Counted from the stretch's first letter, positions 9,006 through 18,771 are shown. The stretch is 64,000 nt of DNA from Pseudomonadales bacterium (GCA_024234395.1 JACKOH010000001.1:1693001-1757000), one strand, 5' to 3'. Notes: generated from the letters alone by a model not told the origin. Program-made: numbers and translations.

Positions 9006-11792
9006 ATGGACAAGACCTTCCAGCCCCAGCAACTTGAAGCCCACTGGTACAAAACCTGGGAAGAAGCCGGCTACTTCGAACCCCGGGGTGACGGCGATCC
9101 CTATTGCATCGTCATCCCGCCGCCCAATGTGACCGGGCATCTGCACATGGGACACGGCTTTCAGCAGACCATTATGGACGCCCTGATCCGTTACCAGAGA
9201 ATGATGGGACGACGGGCCCTGTGGCAGGTGGGTACCGACCATGCCGGCATCGCCACCCAGATGGTCGTGGAACGACAGCTGGCAGCTGCCGGCAGCAGTC
9301 GCCTGCAACTGGGGCGGGAAGCTTTCGTGGCCCGGGTCTGGGAATGGAAAGAGCAGTCCGGGGGCAATATTACCCGCCAGCTGCGCCGCATGGGTTCGTC
9401 ACCGGACTGGAGCCGGGAACGCTTTACCATGGACGAACAACTGTCCCGGGTGGTGGAGAAGGTCTTTATCGACCTCTACGAAGAAGGTCTGATCTACCGG
9501 GGTAACCGACTGGTGAACTGGGACCCGGCCCTGCATACGGCAATCTCCGACCTGGAAGTCATTTCCCAGGAAGAGAACGGTTCACTCTGGCATTTCCGTT
9601 ACCCGCTCTGCGACGGGGCGACCACCGCCGACGGCGCTGACCATATCGTCATTGCAACGACCCGCCCGGAAACCCTGCTCGGCGATACTGCCGTGGCTGT
9701 GCATCCGGACGACGAGCGTTATCAGGATTTGATCGGCAAATGGGTACACCTGCCACTTTGTGGCCGCCGCATCGCTATCATCGCCGACGACTACGTGGAT
9801 CCGGCGTTCGGTACCGGCTGCGTGAAGATCACTCCGGCCCATGACTTCAATGACTACGAAGTCGGTAAACGCCACGATCTGGAAATGATCAACATATTCA
9901 CCATCGACGCCACCATCAACAACAATGCACCGGAAGCTTACCGGGGCATGGACCGGTTCGATGCCCGCAGGCAGCTGGTGGCGGACCTGGAAAACCTCGG
10001 GCTGGTGGAGAAAATCGAGCCCCACAAACTGAAAGTGCCGCGTGGCGACCGCAGTGGCGTGGTGATCGAACCCTACCTCACCAACCAGTGGTACGTAGCA
10101 GTCAAATCACTGGCGGAACCGGCCATCAAAGCCGTCGAGGACGGTGCCATTCAGTTCGTACCGAAAAACTGGGAAAACACCTATTTCGCCTGGATGCGGG
10201 ACATTCAGGACTGGTGCATCAGTCGGCAGCTCTGGTGGGGGCATCGCATTCCGGCCTGGTATGATGACGACGGCAACATCTATGTCGGCCACAACGAGAC
10301 AGAAGTTCGCAGCCGACACAACTTACCGGGCGACCTGGCGCTACGCCAGGACGAGGATGTTCTCGACACCTGGTTCTCCTCGGCCCTGTGGACATTTTCC
10401 ACGCTCGGCTGGCCAGAAGACATGGAAACTTTCCGGACTTTTCATCCAACCGACGTGCTTGTCACCGGATTCGACATCATCTTTTTCTGGGTCGCCCGCA
10501 TGATCATGATGACCCTGAAATTCACTGGCGAAGTTCCCTTTCGCAAAGTCTACATACACGGCCTGATTCGCGACGACCATGGCCAGAAAATGTCCAAGTC
10601 GAAGGGCAATGTTCTCGACCCGATCGATCTGATCGATGGCATCGAACTGGAAGAGCTGGTCCATAAACGTACCAGTGACATGATGCAGCCGGAGCTAGCG
10701 AAAAAAATCGAAAAAATGACCCGCGATTCATTCCCGGAAGGCATTCCGGGATACGGTACCGACGCGCTGCGTTTCACCTTCTATTCGCTGGCCTCGACGG
10801 GTCGCGACATCATATTCGATCTGGGCCGGATCGAAGGATATCGGAACTTCTGCAATAAAATCTGGAACGCGGCCCGCTATGTGTTGATGAACACCGAGCA
10901 GCAGGCCCTGGATCCGGATGCCATAGCCAACGGGCGTCTTACCGTTGCCGACCGCTGGATCCTGTCCCGGCTGCAGCAGACCATTACCGAAGTGCATGAG
11001 GGCATGGCCAACTACCGCTTCGACCTGGTATCCCAGGCGATTCACAGTTTTTTCTGGGACGAGTACTGTGACTGGTACCTGGAGCTGTCCAAGCCGGTCC
11101 TCTGGGATGAGGAAATCGCCCCGGACCAGGCCCGTGCCACCCGCTACGTGCTGCTGGTAACCCTGGAGCAGAGCCTGCGGCTGCTGCATCCTTTCATGCC
11201 GTTTATCAGCGAGGAAATCTGGCAAAGAGTTGCGCCGTTGCTGGACATCCAGGGGCCCACCGTGATGCTGCAGCCCTACCCGCTCGAGGACCAGAAACGC
11301 CGGGACACCAGCGCGGAGCAGGAAGTAAACTGGCTGAAAGGTGTGATTGTTGCCATTCGCAACATTCGCGGCGAGATGGATATTTCCCCGGCCAGGGCCA
11401 TCCCGGTACTCCTGCGCAACGGCAGTGATCAGGACCGGCAACTGCTGGAGGAAAATGTGCAATACCTCACCCGGCTGGCCAAGCTGGAATCCATCGAATG
11501 GCTGGGAGCCAGCTCCGAAATACCGCCGGCGGCCACTCAGTTACATGGCGAACTGGAAATTCTGGTACCGCTGGCGGGACTCATCGATGTCAGCGCTGAA
11601 GTTGCCAGGCTGGAAAAGGAAATTGCCAAACTGCAGGCGGTACTCGAAGGAATCAACAGGAAGCTGGCGAATGACAAGTTCGTCGCCAACGCGCCGGCGG
11701 ACGTGGTCGCCCGGGAACGGGAAAAACAGGCCGGACAGCAGGCGGCCCTGAATTCACTGCTGGACAAATTGGCGACTCTCAAGTCGCTGTGA
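9006..11792 (+). CDS. valS: Valyl-tRNA synthetase (928 aa)
   Basis: Class I aminoacyl-tRNA synthetase charging tRNA-Val and editing mischarged Thr. The HIGH-type motif is HLHMGH at residues 45-50 (inside PPPNVTGHLHMGH) and the KMSKS motif is at about 528-532. The CP1 editing domain (with TTRPETLLGDTAVAVHP) lies between them, followed by an anticodon-binding domain (RFDLVSQAIHSFFWDEYCDWYLE) and the C-terminal coiled coil (about 865-928) seen only in ValS. The ATG at 9006 is used; an in-frame TTG three codons earlier is less likely. Length and order are typical. Confidence 0.98.
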   Translation: MDKTFQPQQLEAHWYKTWEEAGYFEPRGDGDPYCIVIPPPNVTGHLHMGHGFQQTIMDALIRYQRMMGRRALWQVGTDHAGIATQMVVERQLAAAGSSRLQLGREAFVARVWEWKEQSGGNITRQLRRMGSSPDWSRERFTMDEQLSRVVEKVFIDLYEEGLIYRGNRLVNWDPALHTAISDLEVISQEENGSLWHFRYPLCDGATTADGADHIVIATTRPETLLGDTAVAVHPDDERYQDLIGKWVHLPLCGRRIAIIADDYVDPAFGTGCVKITPAHDFNDYEVGKRHDLEMINIFTIDATINNNAPEAYRGMDRFDARRQLVADLENLGLVEKIEPHKLKVPRGDRSGVVIEPYLTNQWYVAVKSLAEPAIKAVEDGAIQFVPKNWENTYFAWMRDIQDWCISRQLWWGHRIPAWYDDDGNIYVGHNETEVRSRHNLPGDLALRQDEDVLDTWFSSALWTFSTLGWPEDMETFRTFHPTDVLVTGFDIIFFWVARMIMMTLKFTGEVPFRKVYIHGLIRDDHGQKMSKSKGNVLDPIDLIDGIELEELVHKRTSDMMQPELAKKIEKMTRDSFPEGIPGYGTDALRFTFYSLASTGRDIIFDLGRIEGYRNFCNKIWNAARYVLMNTEQQALDPDAIANGRLTVADRWILSRLQQTITEVHEGMANYRFDLVSQAIHSFFWDEYCDWYLELSKPVLWDEEIAPDQARATRYVLLVTLEQSLRLLHPFMPFISEEIWQRVAPLLDIQGPTVMLQPYPLEDQKRRDTSAEQEVNWLKGVIVAIRNIRGEMDISPARAIPVLLRNGSDQDRQLLEENVQYLTRLAKLESIEWLGASSEIPPAATQLHGELEILVPLAGLIDVSAEVARLEKEIAKLQAVLEGINRKLANDKFVANAPADVVAREREKQAGQQAALNSLLDKLATLKSL

Positions 11793-11873
11793 AAAGCCAA
11801 CTGGTGAAGTCGAGAAATTTGTGGCTACCGACCGGAGACGGAATACGGGTGATCGCGAGAACTCAGAGAGCTA

Positions 11874-12794
11874 TCAGAAATAGCCTTCCAGTTTCTTTTT
11901 TTCCATGGACCCGACCTGATCACTGTCGATCGTTCTTCCCTGGCGTTCGCTGCTTGTTGAAAGCAACAATTCCTGTATAACTTCCGGCAGACTGCACGCT
12001 TCACTGGCTACTGCCCCTGTCTGAGGATAACAACCGAGTGTTCTGAACCGGATGACTCTTTTTTTCAGGGAAGATTTTTCCGTCGGGCTGAGAAAGGGCA
12101 GCATGCGTTGGTCATCCAGCGCGAATATCTGTCCGTTTCTGTCATCGATCCAGCTCATTCTCGGGCTGGCCAGATAGAGCGGGACCAATTCAATCTTCTC
12201 GCTAAGGATATATTGCCAGATATCCAGCTCGGTCCAGTTGGAAAGCGGAAAGACGCGAACATTCTCGCCCTGTGTTAGCCGGCCATTGTAGAGATTCCAC
12301 AGTTCTGGACGCTGGTTTTTTGGATCCCATTTATGTTGCCGGCTTCGGATTGAGAACACTCTTTCCTTGGCTCGCGACTTTTCCTCATCTCGCCTGGCGC
12401 CGCCGAGGCCGGCATCGAAACCATATCGGTCGATAGCCTGTTTGAGCGCTTGCGTTTTCATTAAATCGTTGTATTTAACCGATCCTGACAATATGGGATG
12501 AATACCGTCGTCAAGTGCTTCCTGATTGATATGCACAATCAGACGCAACCCCAGCTTTTCCACCAGTCGATCCCTGAATTCAGCCATTTCTCTGAATTCC
12601 CAGGTGGTATCGATATGCAGGAGTGGCAAGGGTACCGGTGCGGGATAAAACGCTTTACGTGCCAGGTGCAAAAGCACTGTAGAATCCTTGCCGATAGAGT
12701 AAAAAATACAAGGATTGGCGAAAGTTGCAGCCACTTCTCTGATGATATGGATAGCTTCCGCTTCCAGGCTTTTCAGGTGACTGATTCGGTACAT
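11874..12794 (-). CDS. cysD: Sulfate adenylyltransferase small subunit CysD, orphan copy (306 aa)
   Basis: ATP sulfurylase subunit of the PP-loop ATPase fold that adenylates sulfate to APS. The protein matches CysD over its whole length: HLKSLEAEAIHIIREVAA at the start, YSIGKDSTVLLHLARKAFYP (PP-loop), LHIDTTWEF, GGARRDEEKSRAKERVFS, PLSNWTELDIWQYI, RTLGCYPQTGAV and the typical end EKKKLEGYF. CysD normally needs the GTPase CysN encoded just downstream, but here downstream DNA is the 3' end of valS, so cysN must be elsewhere or absent. The ATG at 12794 fits CysD N-termini; a GTG at 12809 is possible and neither has a good ribosome-binding site. The gene looks less GC-rich than its neighbours, hinting at separate acquisition. 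Confidence 0.93.
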   Translation of the reverse strand: MYRISHLKSLEAEAIHIIREVAATFANPCIFYSIGKDSTVLLHLARKAFYPAPVPLPLLHIDTTWEFREMAEFRDRLVEKLGLRLIVHINQEALDDGIHPILSGSVKYNDLMKTQALKQAIDRYGFDAGLGGARRDEEKSRAKERVFSIRSRQHKWDPKNQRPELWNLYNGRLTQGENVRVFPLSNWTELDIWQYILSEKIELVPLYLASPRMSWIDDRNGQIFALDDQRMLPFLSPTEKSSLKKRVIRFRTLGCYPQTGAVASEACSLPEVIQELLLSTSSERQGRTIDSDQVGSMEKKKLEGYF

Positions 12795-12923
12795 TGGGAA
12801 AAAACCCACGCTGAATTGGAATACCCTCAGCCTACAGCGGTGTGCCCTGGAGTAAAAATCGATTTAACCTGATGAACTTCTCAGTGATACCGAATTGAAG
12901 GACTGGAGGCGACTGGAAACTAA

Positions 12924-12955
12924 GTACTTCGCAACCTGGTTGCCAGGACGAGTAC
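12924..12955 (-). terminator. Hairpin directly after ispH
   Basis: GTACTTCG (12924-12931) pairs imperfectly with CGAGTAC (12949-12955) around an inner stem CCTGG/CCAGG. It immediately follows the ispH stop codon on the minus strand; only a short T-containing stretch follows, so it may be a weak terminator separating ispH from cysD. Confidence 0.35.
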
Positions 12956-12956
12956 C

Positions 12957-13928
12957 TCAAAGTCGCAGCTCGCGAGGCATGCTGAACACGATGTTTTCTT
13001 CGACACCGCGAATTTCGTCAGGTTTGACGCCACTGTGCTGCTGCAGGTAGCTGACAACCTGCTGCACCAGCACTTCCGGCGCCGAGGCACCGGCGGTGAC
13101 CCCGACCCGGTGTTTGTCGATCAGCCAGGCATCCCTGATCTCCCCGACATTATCAATCAGGTGCGCTTCACAACCCATACGTTCGGCAAGTTCCTTGAGG
13201 CGGTTTGAATTGGAACTGTTGGGAGAACCGACCACCAGCAGCAGATCGCATTCCAGGGCCAGTTGTTTGACCGCATCCTGGCGATTCTGGGTGGCGTAGC
13301 AGATGTCTTTCTTCCGGGGACCCTGGATATTCGGAAATCTGGCACGCAGGGCGTCTATAACGCGTGAGGTATCGTCCATGGACAGGGTAGTCTGCGTCAC
13401 ATAGGAGAGATTGTCCGGGTCTCTGACTTCGAGCTTCGCGGCATCCTCCACCGACTCAACCAGGTAAATCCTGCCCCCGGCGCTGGTATCGTACTGCCCC
13501 ATGGTGCCTTCCACTTCGGGATGAAACTGATGCCCGATCAGCACGCACTCGCGGCCCGACTGGCTGAACTTGCTGACTTCAAGGTGTACCTTGGTGACCA
13601 GCGGGCAGGTGGCATCGAACACCTTGTAGCCCTTGGTTTCGGCCTCCTCCTTGACGGCCCGGGAGACACCATGGGCACTGAAAATGACAATCGCCGGCCT
13701 GCCGCGCTCATCCAGCAGGGGAATTTCGGCCAGTTCGTCCACGAATACAGCACCGCGTTCGCGCAGGCTGTTGACCACGAACTTGTTATGCACCACTTCG
13801 TGTCGCACGTAGATGGGCGCGCCGAACAGGTCCAGGGCCCGGCTGACAATGTCGATAGCGCGATCGACCCCGGCGCAGAAGCCACGCGGATTGGCAAGCT
13901 TGATCTGGATGTTGTCGGAGGTCGTCAA
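12957..13928 (-). CDS. ispH: 4-hydroxy-3-methylbut-2-enyl diphosphate reductase IspH (323 aa)
   Basis: Last enzyme of the MEP isoprenoid pathway, making IPP and DMAPP with a [4Fe-4S] cluster. The three cluster Cys residues are in place: C18 (PRGFCAGVDRA), C108 (DATCPLVTKVH) and C210 (KDICYATQNRQ). Other conserved residues include the VRHEVVHNKFVV histidine, IGHQFHPEVEGTMGQ and GSPNSSNSNRL. Length is normal. It follows fkpB in the same direction with a gap of about 110 bases, as in the conserved ileS-(lspA)-fkpB-ispH cluster. Confidence 0.97.
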   Translation of the reverse strand: MTTSDNIQIKLANPRGFCAGVDRAIDIVSRALDLFGAPIYVRHEVVHNKFVVNSLRERGAVFVDELAEIPLLDERGRPAIVIFSAHGVSRAVKEEAETKGYKVFDATCPLVTKVHLEVSKFSQSGRECVLIGHQFHPEVEGTMGQYDTSAGGRIYLVESVEDAAKLEVRDPDNLSYVTQTTLSMDDTSRVIDALRARFPNIQGPRKKDICYATQNRQDAVKQLALECDLLLVVGSPNSSNSNRLKELAERMGCEAHLIDNVGEIRDAWLIDKHRVGVTAGASAPEVLVQQVVSYLQQHSGVKPDEIRGVEENIVFSMPRELRL

Positions 13929-14036
13929 TTCAGTGTTCCTTTGAAATAAAACCTGTTCAGTCAGTGTTTGCGGTTCGGGTAACGGGTTGACGCATCAGGC
14001 TGTTCGCGGCAGAGCAATGGAGCACGCACGCAGGGA

Positions 14037-14531
14037 CTAGATTCTAACTTCCACACTGCGGGTACCGGCTGGCATTACCCTGACGATCCTGGCGCGGAAC
14101 AGGATCTCCTTACCGGCCAGTGGGTGGTTGAAATCCACGACCACGGTCGCCTGGAATTTTTCTTTTATCACACCAGGCAGGTCGAATCCAGCCGGGTCCT
14201 TGAACGACACGACGGTGCCGGGTTGCAGTTCCTCGTACTCCTCGTCGAGGAACTGGGTGAAGCGATCCCGGGCAATCCGGTGCACATTTTCACTGTTCAG
14301 CTCACCGAAAGCCTGCCCGGGTGGTAACCGTACTTCCACTTCGTCGCCCTCCTGCAGGCCCAGCAACGTCTGTTCGAATCCGGGCAGCATATTGCCGTCA
14401 CCCACTTGAAAGGTGGCCGGTGCGCGGTCGAAATTACTGTCTATCAGTTCGCCATCCGGCAGCGCCAGGGAAAAGTACAGGGTTACCTGACTACCCTGCC
14501 GAATCCGCTCAGTGGATGCCTGCTCAGGCAA
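14037..14531 (-). CDS. fkpB: FKBP-type peptidyl-prolyl isomerase FkpB/SlpA (164 aa)
   Basis: SlyD/SlpA-type FKBP isomerase and chaperone, probably cytosolic. Typical segments are GSQVTLYFSLALPDGELIDSN near the N-terminus, GDGNMLPGFEQTLLGLQEGD, the flap-region insert (VHRIARDRFTQFLDEEYEELQPGT) and VVVDFNHPLAGKEILFRARIV. No ATG or GTG exists near the conserved N-terminus; a TTG at 14531, overlapping the ileS end by eight bases, is the best start and would couple it to ileS. In most relatives lspA stands between ileS and fkpB; it is missing here. Confidence 0.9.
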   Translation of the reverse strand: MPEQASTERIRQGSQVTLYFSLALPDGELIDSNFDRAPATFQVGDGNMLPGFEQTLLGLQEGDEVEVRLPPGQAFGELNSENVHRIARDRFTQFLDEEYEELQPGTVVSFKDPAGFDLPGVIKEKFQATVVVDFNHPLAGKEILFRARIVRVMPAGTRSVEVRI

Positions 14532-17349
14532 AGTGCCGCTCCTCGCCCCCGCCGTCAATATTCTCGATACACCTGGCGCACAATGTCGGGTGCGCAGTGC
14601 TGGCCCCGACACTCTGACTGTGATGCCAGCAGCGCTCACATTTCTGATGGGGCGACGGCTGGATTCGCAGTCTGAGACCGTCCATTGCGGTATCCGCTGC
14701 ATCCGGGCCTGCTGCAGCCAGAGGCTGTATTTCCGCTGCGGAGACGATCAGCGCGAAACGCAGTTCCGCGCCCAGCCGCTGCAGGGAGGCACTCAGGTCT
14801 CCGTCGCAGTAAAGGGTAACCTCGGCACTGAGACCGGAACCCACTACCTTCTCAGCCCGCTTGCTCTCCAGCTCCTTGTTGACCGCCGATTTGACTTCCA
14901 TGACCTGCTGCCAGTAGCTGTCGGGAAATTGCTCCTGCTCCGGCACGTCCAGTTCGCCGCTGGCAAAATCGCTGAGGAACACCGATTCCTCGCGCTGACC
15001 GGGAATGTGCTGCCAGATTTCATCGGCGGTGAAACTGAGAATCGGGGCTATGACCCGGCTCAGGGATTCCACCAGGTAATACATGGCCGACTGGGTGGAA
15101 CGCCGGGCCAGGCTGTCCGGCTGACAGGTATATTGCCGGTCCTTGACCACGTCCAGGTAAAATCCGCCCAGTTCGATGACGCAGAAATTATGTACCTTCT
15201 GGTACACATTAAGAAAATTATAGGTGGCGTAATGCCCGGCCACCTGTTCCTGCAGGGCCTGCCCCTTGCGCACAATCCAGCTGTCCAGAGCCAGCATGTC
15301 CCGCGGCGCCACCCGGTCCGTGGCAGGATCGAAACCGTTCAGATTGGCGAGCATGAATCGGGCGGTATTGCGAATACGCCGATAGGCGTCGGCCACCCGC
15401 TTGAAAATCTCGTCGGAAACGGTCATTTCGCCCCGGTAATCGGTGGCAGCCACCCACAGGCGCAGGATATCGGCGCCGTAGTCCTGGTAAATCTTTTTCG
15501 GAGCCACCGTATTGCCCAGGGACTTCGACATCTTGCGGCCTTCGGCATCGACGAAAAAGCCGTGGGTGAGTACCTGCCGGTAAGGCGCACTGCCATTCAT
15601 GGCCACCGCTGTCTTCAATGATGACTGAAACCAGCCACGATGCTGATCGGACCCTTCCAGGTAAAGATCGGCGGGATAGCCCAGTTCCCTGCGCTGTTCC
15701 AGTACCGTGTAATGAGTGACACCGGAATCGAACCAGACGTCCAGGGTATCGCTCACCTTGCTGTACTGACCGGCTTCTTCGCCCAGCAGCTCTTCCGGCT
15801 GCAACTCAAACCACGCTTCGATTCCGCCCTGTTCGATGCGCCTGGCAACTTCTTCAATCAATTCGGCAGTGCGTGGATGCGGCTGCTGGGTTTCCCGGTC
15901 GACAAACAGCGTGATGGGTGTTCCCCAGGTTCGCTGGCGCGAGACACACCAGTCAGGGCTGCCTTTCAGCATCAGTTCGATGCGGGCCTGTCCCCACTCC
16001 GGCACCCACTTGACCCCTTTGACCGCCGCCAGGGCATCGTCCAGCAGATGCTGTTCCGACATGCTGATGAACCACTGCGGTGTGGCCCGGTAGATCAGTG
16101 GCGTCTTGGTCCGCCAGCAATGGGCGTAACTGTGGGTCAGCTTGCCCTCGGCAACCAGGGCATGATGACTCTTCAGGACCTCGATGACCTTTTCATCCAC
16201 CTTGTAAACATGATCGCCGGCAAACTGTCCTGCCGCGGAGGTGAAAGTTCCGTTTTCGTCGATCAGATTCAGCGTACCGATACCATAGGCCTGCCCCACA
16301 TAAAAATCGTCCAGACCGTGGTCCGGGGCGGTGTGAACCGCTCCGGTTCCCGCTTCGGTGGTGACATGCGCACCCAGAATCAGGGGTACCTGGCGATCCG
16401 CAAAGGGATGACTGAGCTGCAGGTTTTCAAAGCCGGCGCCCGGTGCACTACCCAGCAGCTGATAATCGTCAACCCCGTAGCGATTCAACACGGTTTCGAG
16501 CATGGCGCTGGCGATCAGGATCGCTTCCGGCCCTGCTCCCAGGTCGACTTTTATCAGGCTGTAATCCAGTTCGGCATTGAGACAAACTGCCTGGTTGGCC
16601 GGCAGCGTCCAGGGAGTAGTGGTCCAGATCACCACCGACTGGGGCAGTTGCGCAGCTTCCGGGCCCAGGCCCAGCACGCTGGCGAAACGCTCCTTATCGA
16701 CAACGGGAAAGCGGACATCGATGGCAAACGAAGTCTTATCCTGGTACTCCACTTCCGCTTCGGCCAGTGCCGAGGCGCCTACCACGCTCCAGTAGACCGG
16801 CTTGAAGCCCCTGACCAGGTGGCCGTTGGCGACGATTTTGCCCAGTGCGCGGACGATATTGGCCTCGTTCAGGTAATTCATGGTCAGGTAGGGATTGTCC
16901 CAGTCACCCAGAACACCCAGCCTGATGAAGTCCTCCTTCTGTAATTCCACCTGCCGGCTGGCGTAGTCGCGGCAGGCCTGGCGAAACTCCCGGTAGCTGA
17001 TTTTCTGGCCGGCCTTGCCCTTTTTCTTCTCAACGTTATGTTCGATGGGCAGGCCATGGCAGTCCCACCCGGGAACATAGGGTGCATCGAAGCCACTCAT
17101 CTGCTTCGATTTGACTACGATGTCTTTCAGGGTCTTGTTGATTGCATGACCCAGGTGCAATTCTCCATTGGCATAAGGGGGGCCATCGTGAAGAATAAAT
17201 TTCGGCCGGCCGGCCGTTTTTTCACTGATCTTTCCGTACAGATTCATCTCCTGCCAGCGTTTCAGCATTTCGGGTTCACGCTGCGCCAGGCTGGCTTTCA
17301 TCGGGAAGGCCGTGCTGGGCAGATTCAATGTGTCTTTGTAATCGCTCAT
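14524..17349 (-). CDS. ileS: Isoleucyl-tRNA synthetase (941 aa)
   Basis: Class I synthetase charging tRNA-Ile with an editing domain. The HIGH motif is HLGH at residues 65-68 (in PPYANGELHLGH) and KMSKS lies near residue 605 (GRKMSKSLGN). The YVPGWDCHGLPIEHNVEK block, the CP1 editing domain (with TEAGTGAVHTAPDHG) and the C-terminal zinc finger (CERCWHH...CARCIENI) are all present, which is the bacterial type 1 form. The ATG at 17349 fits family N-termini; an upstream in-frame start at 17409 is less likely. The gene lies between ribF and fkpB in one direction and overlaps fkpB by eight bases. Confidence 0.98.
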   Translation of the reverse strand: MSDYKDTLNLPSTAFPMKASLAQREPEMLKRWQEMNLYGKISEKTAGRPKFILHDGPPYANGELHLGHAINKTLKDIVVKSKQMSGFDAPYVPGWDCHGLPIEHNVEKKKGKAGQKISYREFRQACRDYASRQVELQKEDFIRLGVLGDWDNPYLTMNYLNEANIVRALGKIVANGHLVRGFKPVYWSVVGASALAEAEVEYQDKTSFAIDVRFPVVDKERFASVLGLGPEAAQLPQSVVIWTTTPWTLPANQAVCLNAELDYSLIKVDLGAGPEAILIASAMLETVLNRYGVDDYQLLGSAPGAGFENLQLSHPFADRQVPLILGAHVTTEAGTGAVHTAPDHGLDDFYVGQAYGIGTLNLIDENGTFTSAAGQFAGDHVYKVDEKVIEVLKSHHALVAEGKLTHSYAHCWRTKTPLIYRATPQWFISMSEQHLLDDALAAVKGVKWVPEWGQARIELMLKGSPDWCVSRQRTWGTPITLFVDRETQQPHPRTAELIEEVARRIEQGGIEAWFELQPEELLGEEAGQYSKVSDTLDVWFDSGVTHYTVLEQRRELGYPADLYLEGSDQHRGWFQSSLKTAVAMNGSAPYRQVLTHGFFVDAEGRKMSKSLGNTVAPKKIYQDYGADILRLWVAATDYRGEMTVSDEIFKRVADAYRRIRNTARFMLANLNGFDPATDRVAPRDMLALDSWIVRKGQALQEQVAGHYATYNFLNVYQKVHNFCVIELGGFYLDVVKDRQYTCQPDSLARRSTQSAMYYLVESLSRVIAPILSFTADEIWQHIPGQREESVFLSDFASGELDVPEQEQFPDSYWQQVMEVKSAVNKELESKRAEKVVGSGLSAEVTLYCDGDLSASLQRLGAELRFALIVSAAEIQPLAAAGPDAADTAMDGLRLRIQPSPHQKCERCWHHSQSVGASTAHPTLCARCIENIDGGGEERHFA

Positions 17350-17832
17350 GAGAAAAATCTGTCTGTTGTGTCTGTTCAGTTTAGAAAAGGTTTTACCGGC
17401 CAACCGCAACGGTCAGCGTCTTCACCACCAGGCTGGCAGGGATGCAGGCCGACCGGCGATTATACACCGATCCGCGCCGCACACTGCCAGTTAACCGCGC
17501 TCCGGTGGTGACTCAATTTGAATTGTTCACTGAAGCCCGAAGGATGCGAGCAGTCACTGTCTCTGAGGACGTTCGAGAAAGCGAAGAAAAACCATACAAG
17601 ACCGGGATGTCGAGAACGAGGCGAAATAAATGCTCCTGCGTATTCCGCACTTCCGCCATCCCCGGCGGTCGCCCACCTGGACGTGCGTTTGCGATCCGCA
17701 GTGCCAGTGACTGCTCGCCTCCCCGCCCACAGCACCTGATTTCAATCTCAGTTACACCCGGCACACCCGGCGCACCTATCAGATTCGCTAACTTGCTGTT
17801 ACGTCCTGGCAGGTTGCCCGCCGGCACTGGAC
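17350..17832. other. Long gap between ribF and ileS
   Basis: No gene is supported in these 483 bases. Several short overlapping frames exist on both strands (the longest about 17513-17827, minus) but none has a signal, domain or good ribosome-binding site. In most relatives ribF and ileS nearly touch, so this is an insertion or decayed sequence. A TATAAT -10-like box on the minus strand lies at 17459-17464. Confidence 0.5.
17459..17464 (-). promoter_or_regulatory. Candidate -10 box for ileS
   Basis: A perfect TATAAT on the minus strand lies about 110 bases upstream of the ileS start. No good -35 is visible at 16-18 bases, so this would be a promoter needing an activator, or a chance match. 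Confidence 0.35.
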
Positions 17833-18771
17833 TCAGGTCTCAGCAGCGAAAAACGCCCGCACCTGCTCCACGTCCCTGGCAATCTGTCTGATCAGGGCCT
17901 CCAGGCTGTCGAATTTTTCCTCGCCCCTCACCTTGCCCCGAAAGATGACTTCCAGGGTACGCCCGTACAGGTCGCCGCTGAAATCCAGCAGATGGGCTTC
18001 CAGCAGTGCCTCGCCCAGATCGGTCACTGTCGGCCGGTAGCCGATGTTCACTGCCGCCGGGTAACTGCGCCCGTCCACGTCCACTTCACAGGCATAAACG
18101 CCGTGCAGCGGAACGCGTTGCCGGTGCAGGTTGACATTGCAGGTCGGAAAGCCCAGATCGGCGCCCAGTTTGCGCCCCTCCACCACTTCGCCGCTGATGC
18201 TGTAAGGCCTGCCCAGCAGTCGTTCCACCAGCGGGAAATTGGCGGCTTCCAATTGCTGCCGCACATAAGTACTGGATACGCGGTGACCTTCCACCACGCA
18301 GGTGGCCGTTTCGATGACTTCGAATCCGAATTTGCCGCCGGCCTCCTGTAACAGCTGGAAATCGCCGCGCCGCTGGTAGCCGTAGCGAAAATCATTGCCC
18401 ACGATGAACGCGGCGATACCCAGCCCATCCACCAGAATATCCCGGATATAATCGGCCGCACTCAATTGACTGAGCGCAGCATCGAACTTCAGCAGGTAGA
18501 CAAAATCAATGTCCATCGCTTCGAGCAGAGCCAGTTTTTCATCCAGGGTATTGAGCCGGGCCGGACACTGCTCCGGCGTCGGCGCGAAAAATTCCTCAGG
18601 ATGCGGTTCGATCAGGATTACCAGCGCCGGCAGCTCCAGTTGGGCGGCCTTGCCTCTGAGCTGGCCCAGAATGGCCTGATGCCCCTGGTGTACGCCATCG
18701 AATTTACCGATAGTCGCCACGCAGCGTGAATAGCGCAACTGAAAATCGCGATGGTCCTTGACGACTAGCAT
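17833..18771 (-). CDS. ribF: Bifunctional riboflavin kinase / FAD synthetase RibF (312 aa)
   Basis: Converts riboflavin to FMN and FMN to FAD. The N-terminal nucleotidyltransferase domain shows ATIGKFDGVHQGHQAIL (HxGH-type motif) and VGNDFRYGYQRRGD, with SSTYVRQQLE near the domain end. The C-terminal flavokinase domain shows GRKLGADLGFPTCNV, GVYACEV, AAVNIGYRPTV and LLEAHLLDFSGDLYG. The ATG at 18771 gives the standard N-terminus; a longer in-frame reading would add a low-complexity leader. It belongs to the ribF-ileS-fkpB-ispH cluster, though a 480-base gap separates it from ileS. Confidence 0.97.
   Translation of the reverse strand: MLVVKDHRDFQLRYSRCVATIGKFDGVHQGHQAILGQLRGKAAQLELPALVILIEPHPEEFFAPTPEQCPARLNTLDEKLALLEAMDIDFVYLLKFDAALSQLSAADYIRDILVDGLGIAAFIVGNDFRYGYQRRGDFQLLQEAGGKFGFEVIETATCVVEGHRVSSTYVRQQLEAANFPLVERLLGRPYSISGEVVEGRKLGADLGFPTCNVNLHRQRVPLHGVYACEVDVDGRSYPAAVNIGYRPTVTDLGEALLEAHLLDFSGDLYGRTLEVIFRGKVRGEEKFDSLEALIRQIARDVEQVRAFFAAET

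Noticed and set aside
15640..16944. 434-codon plus-strand frame inside ileS
   Set aside because: Antisense shadow of ileS; no start signal or domain.
17513..17827. 104-codon minus-strand frame between ribF and ileS
   Set aside because: No ribosome-binding site, domain, signal or plausible composition; overlapping frames exist on both strands.
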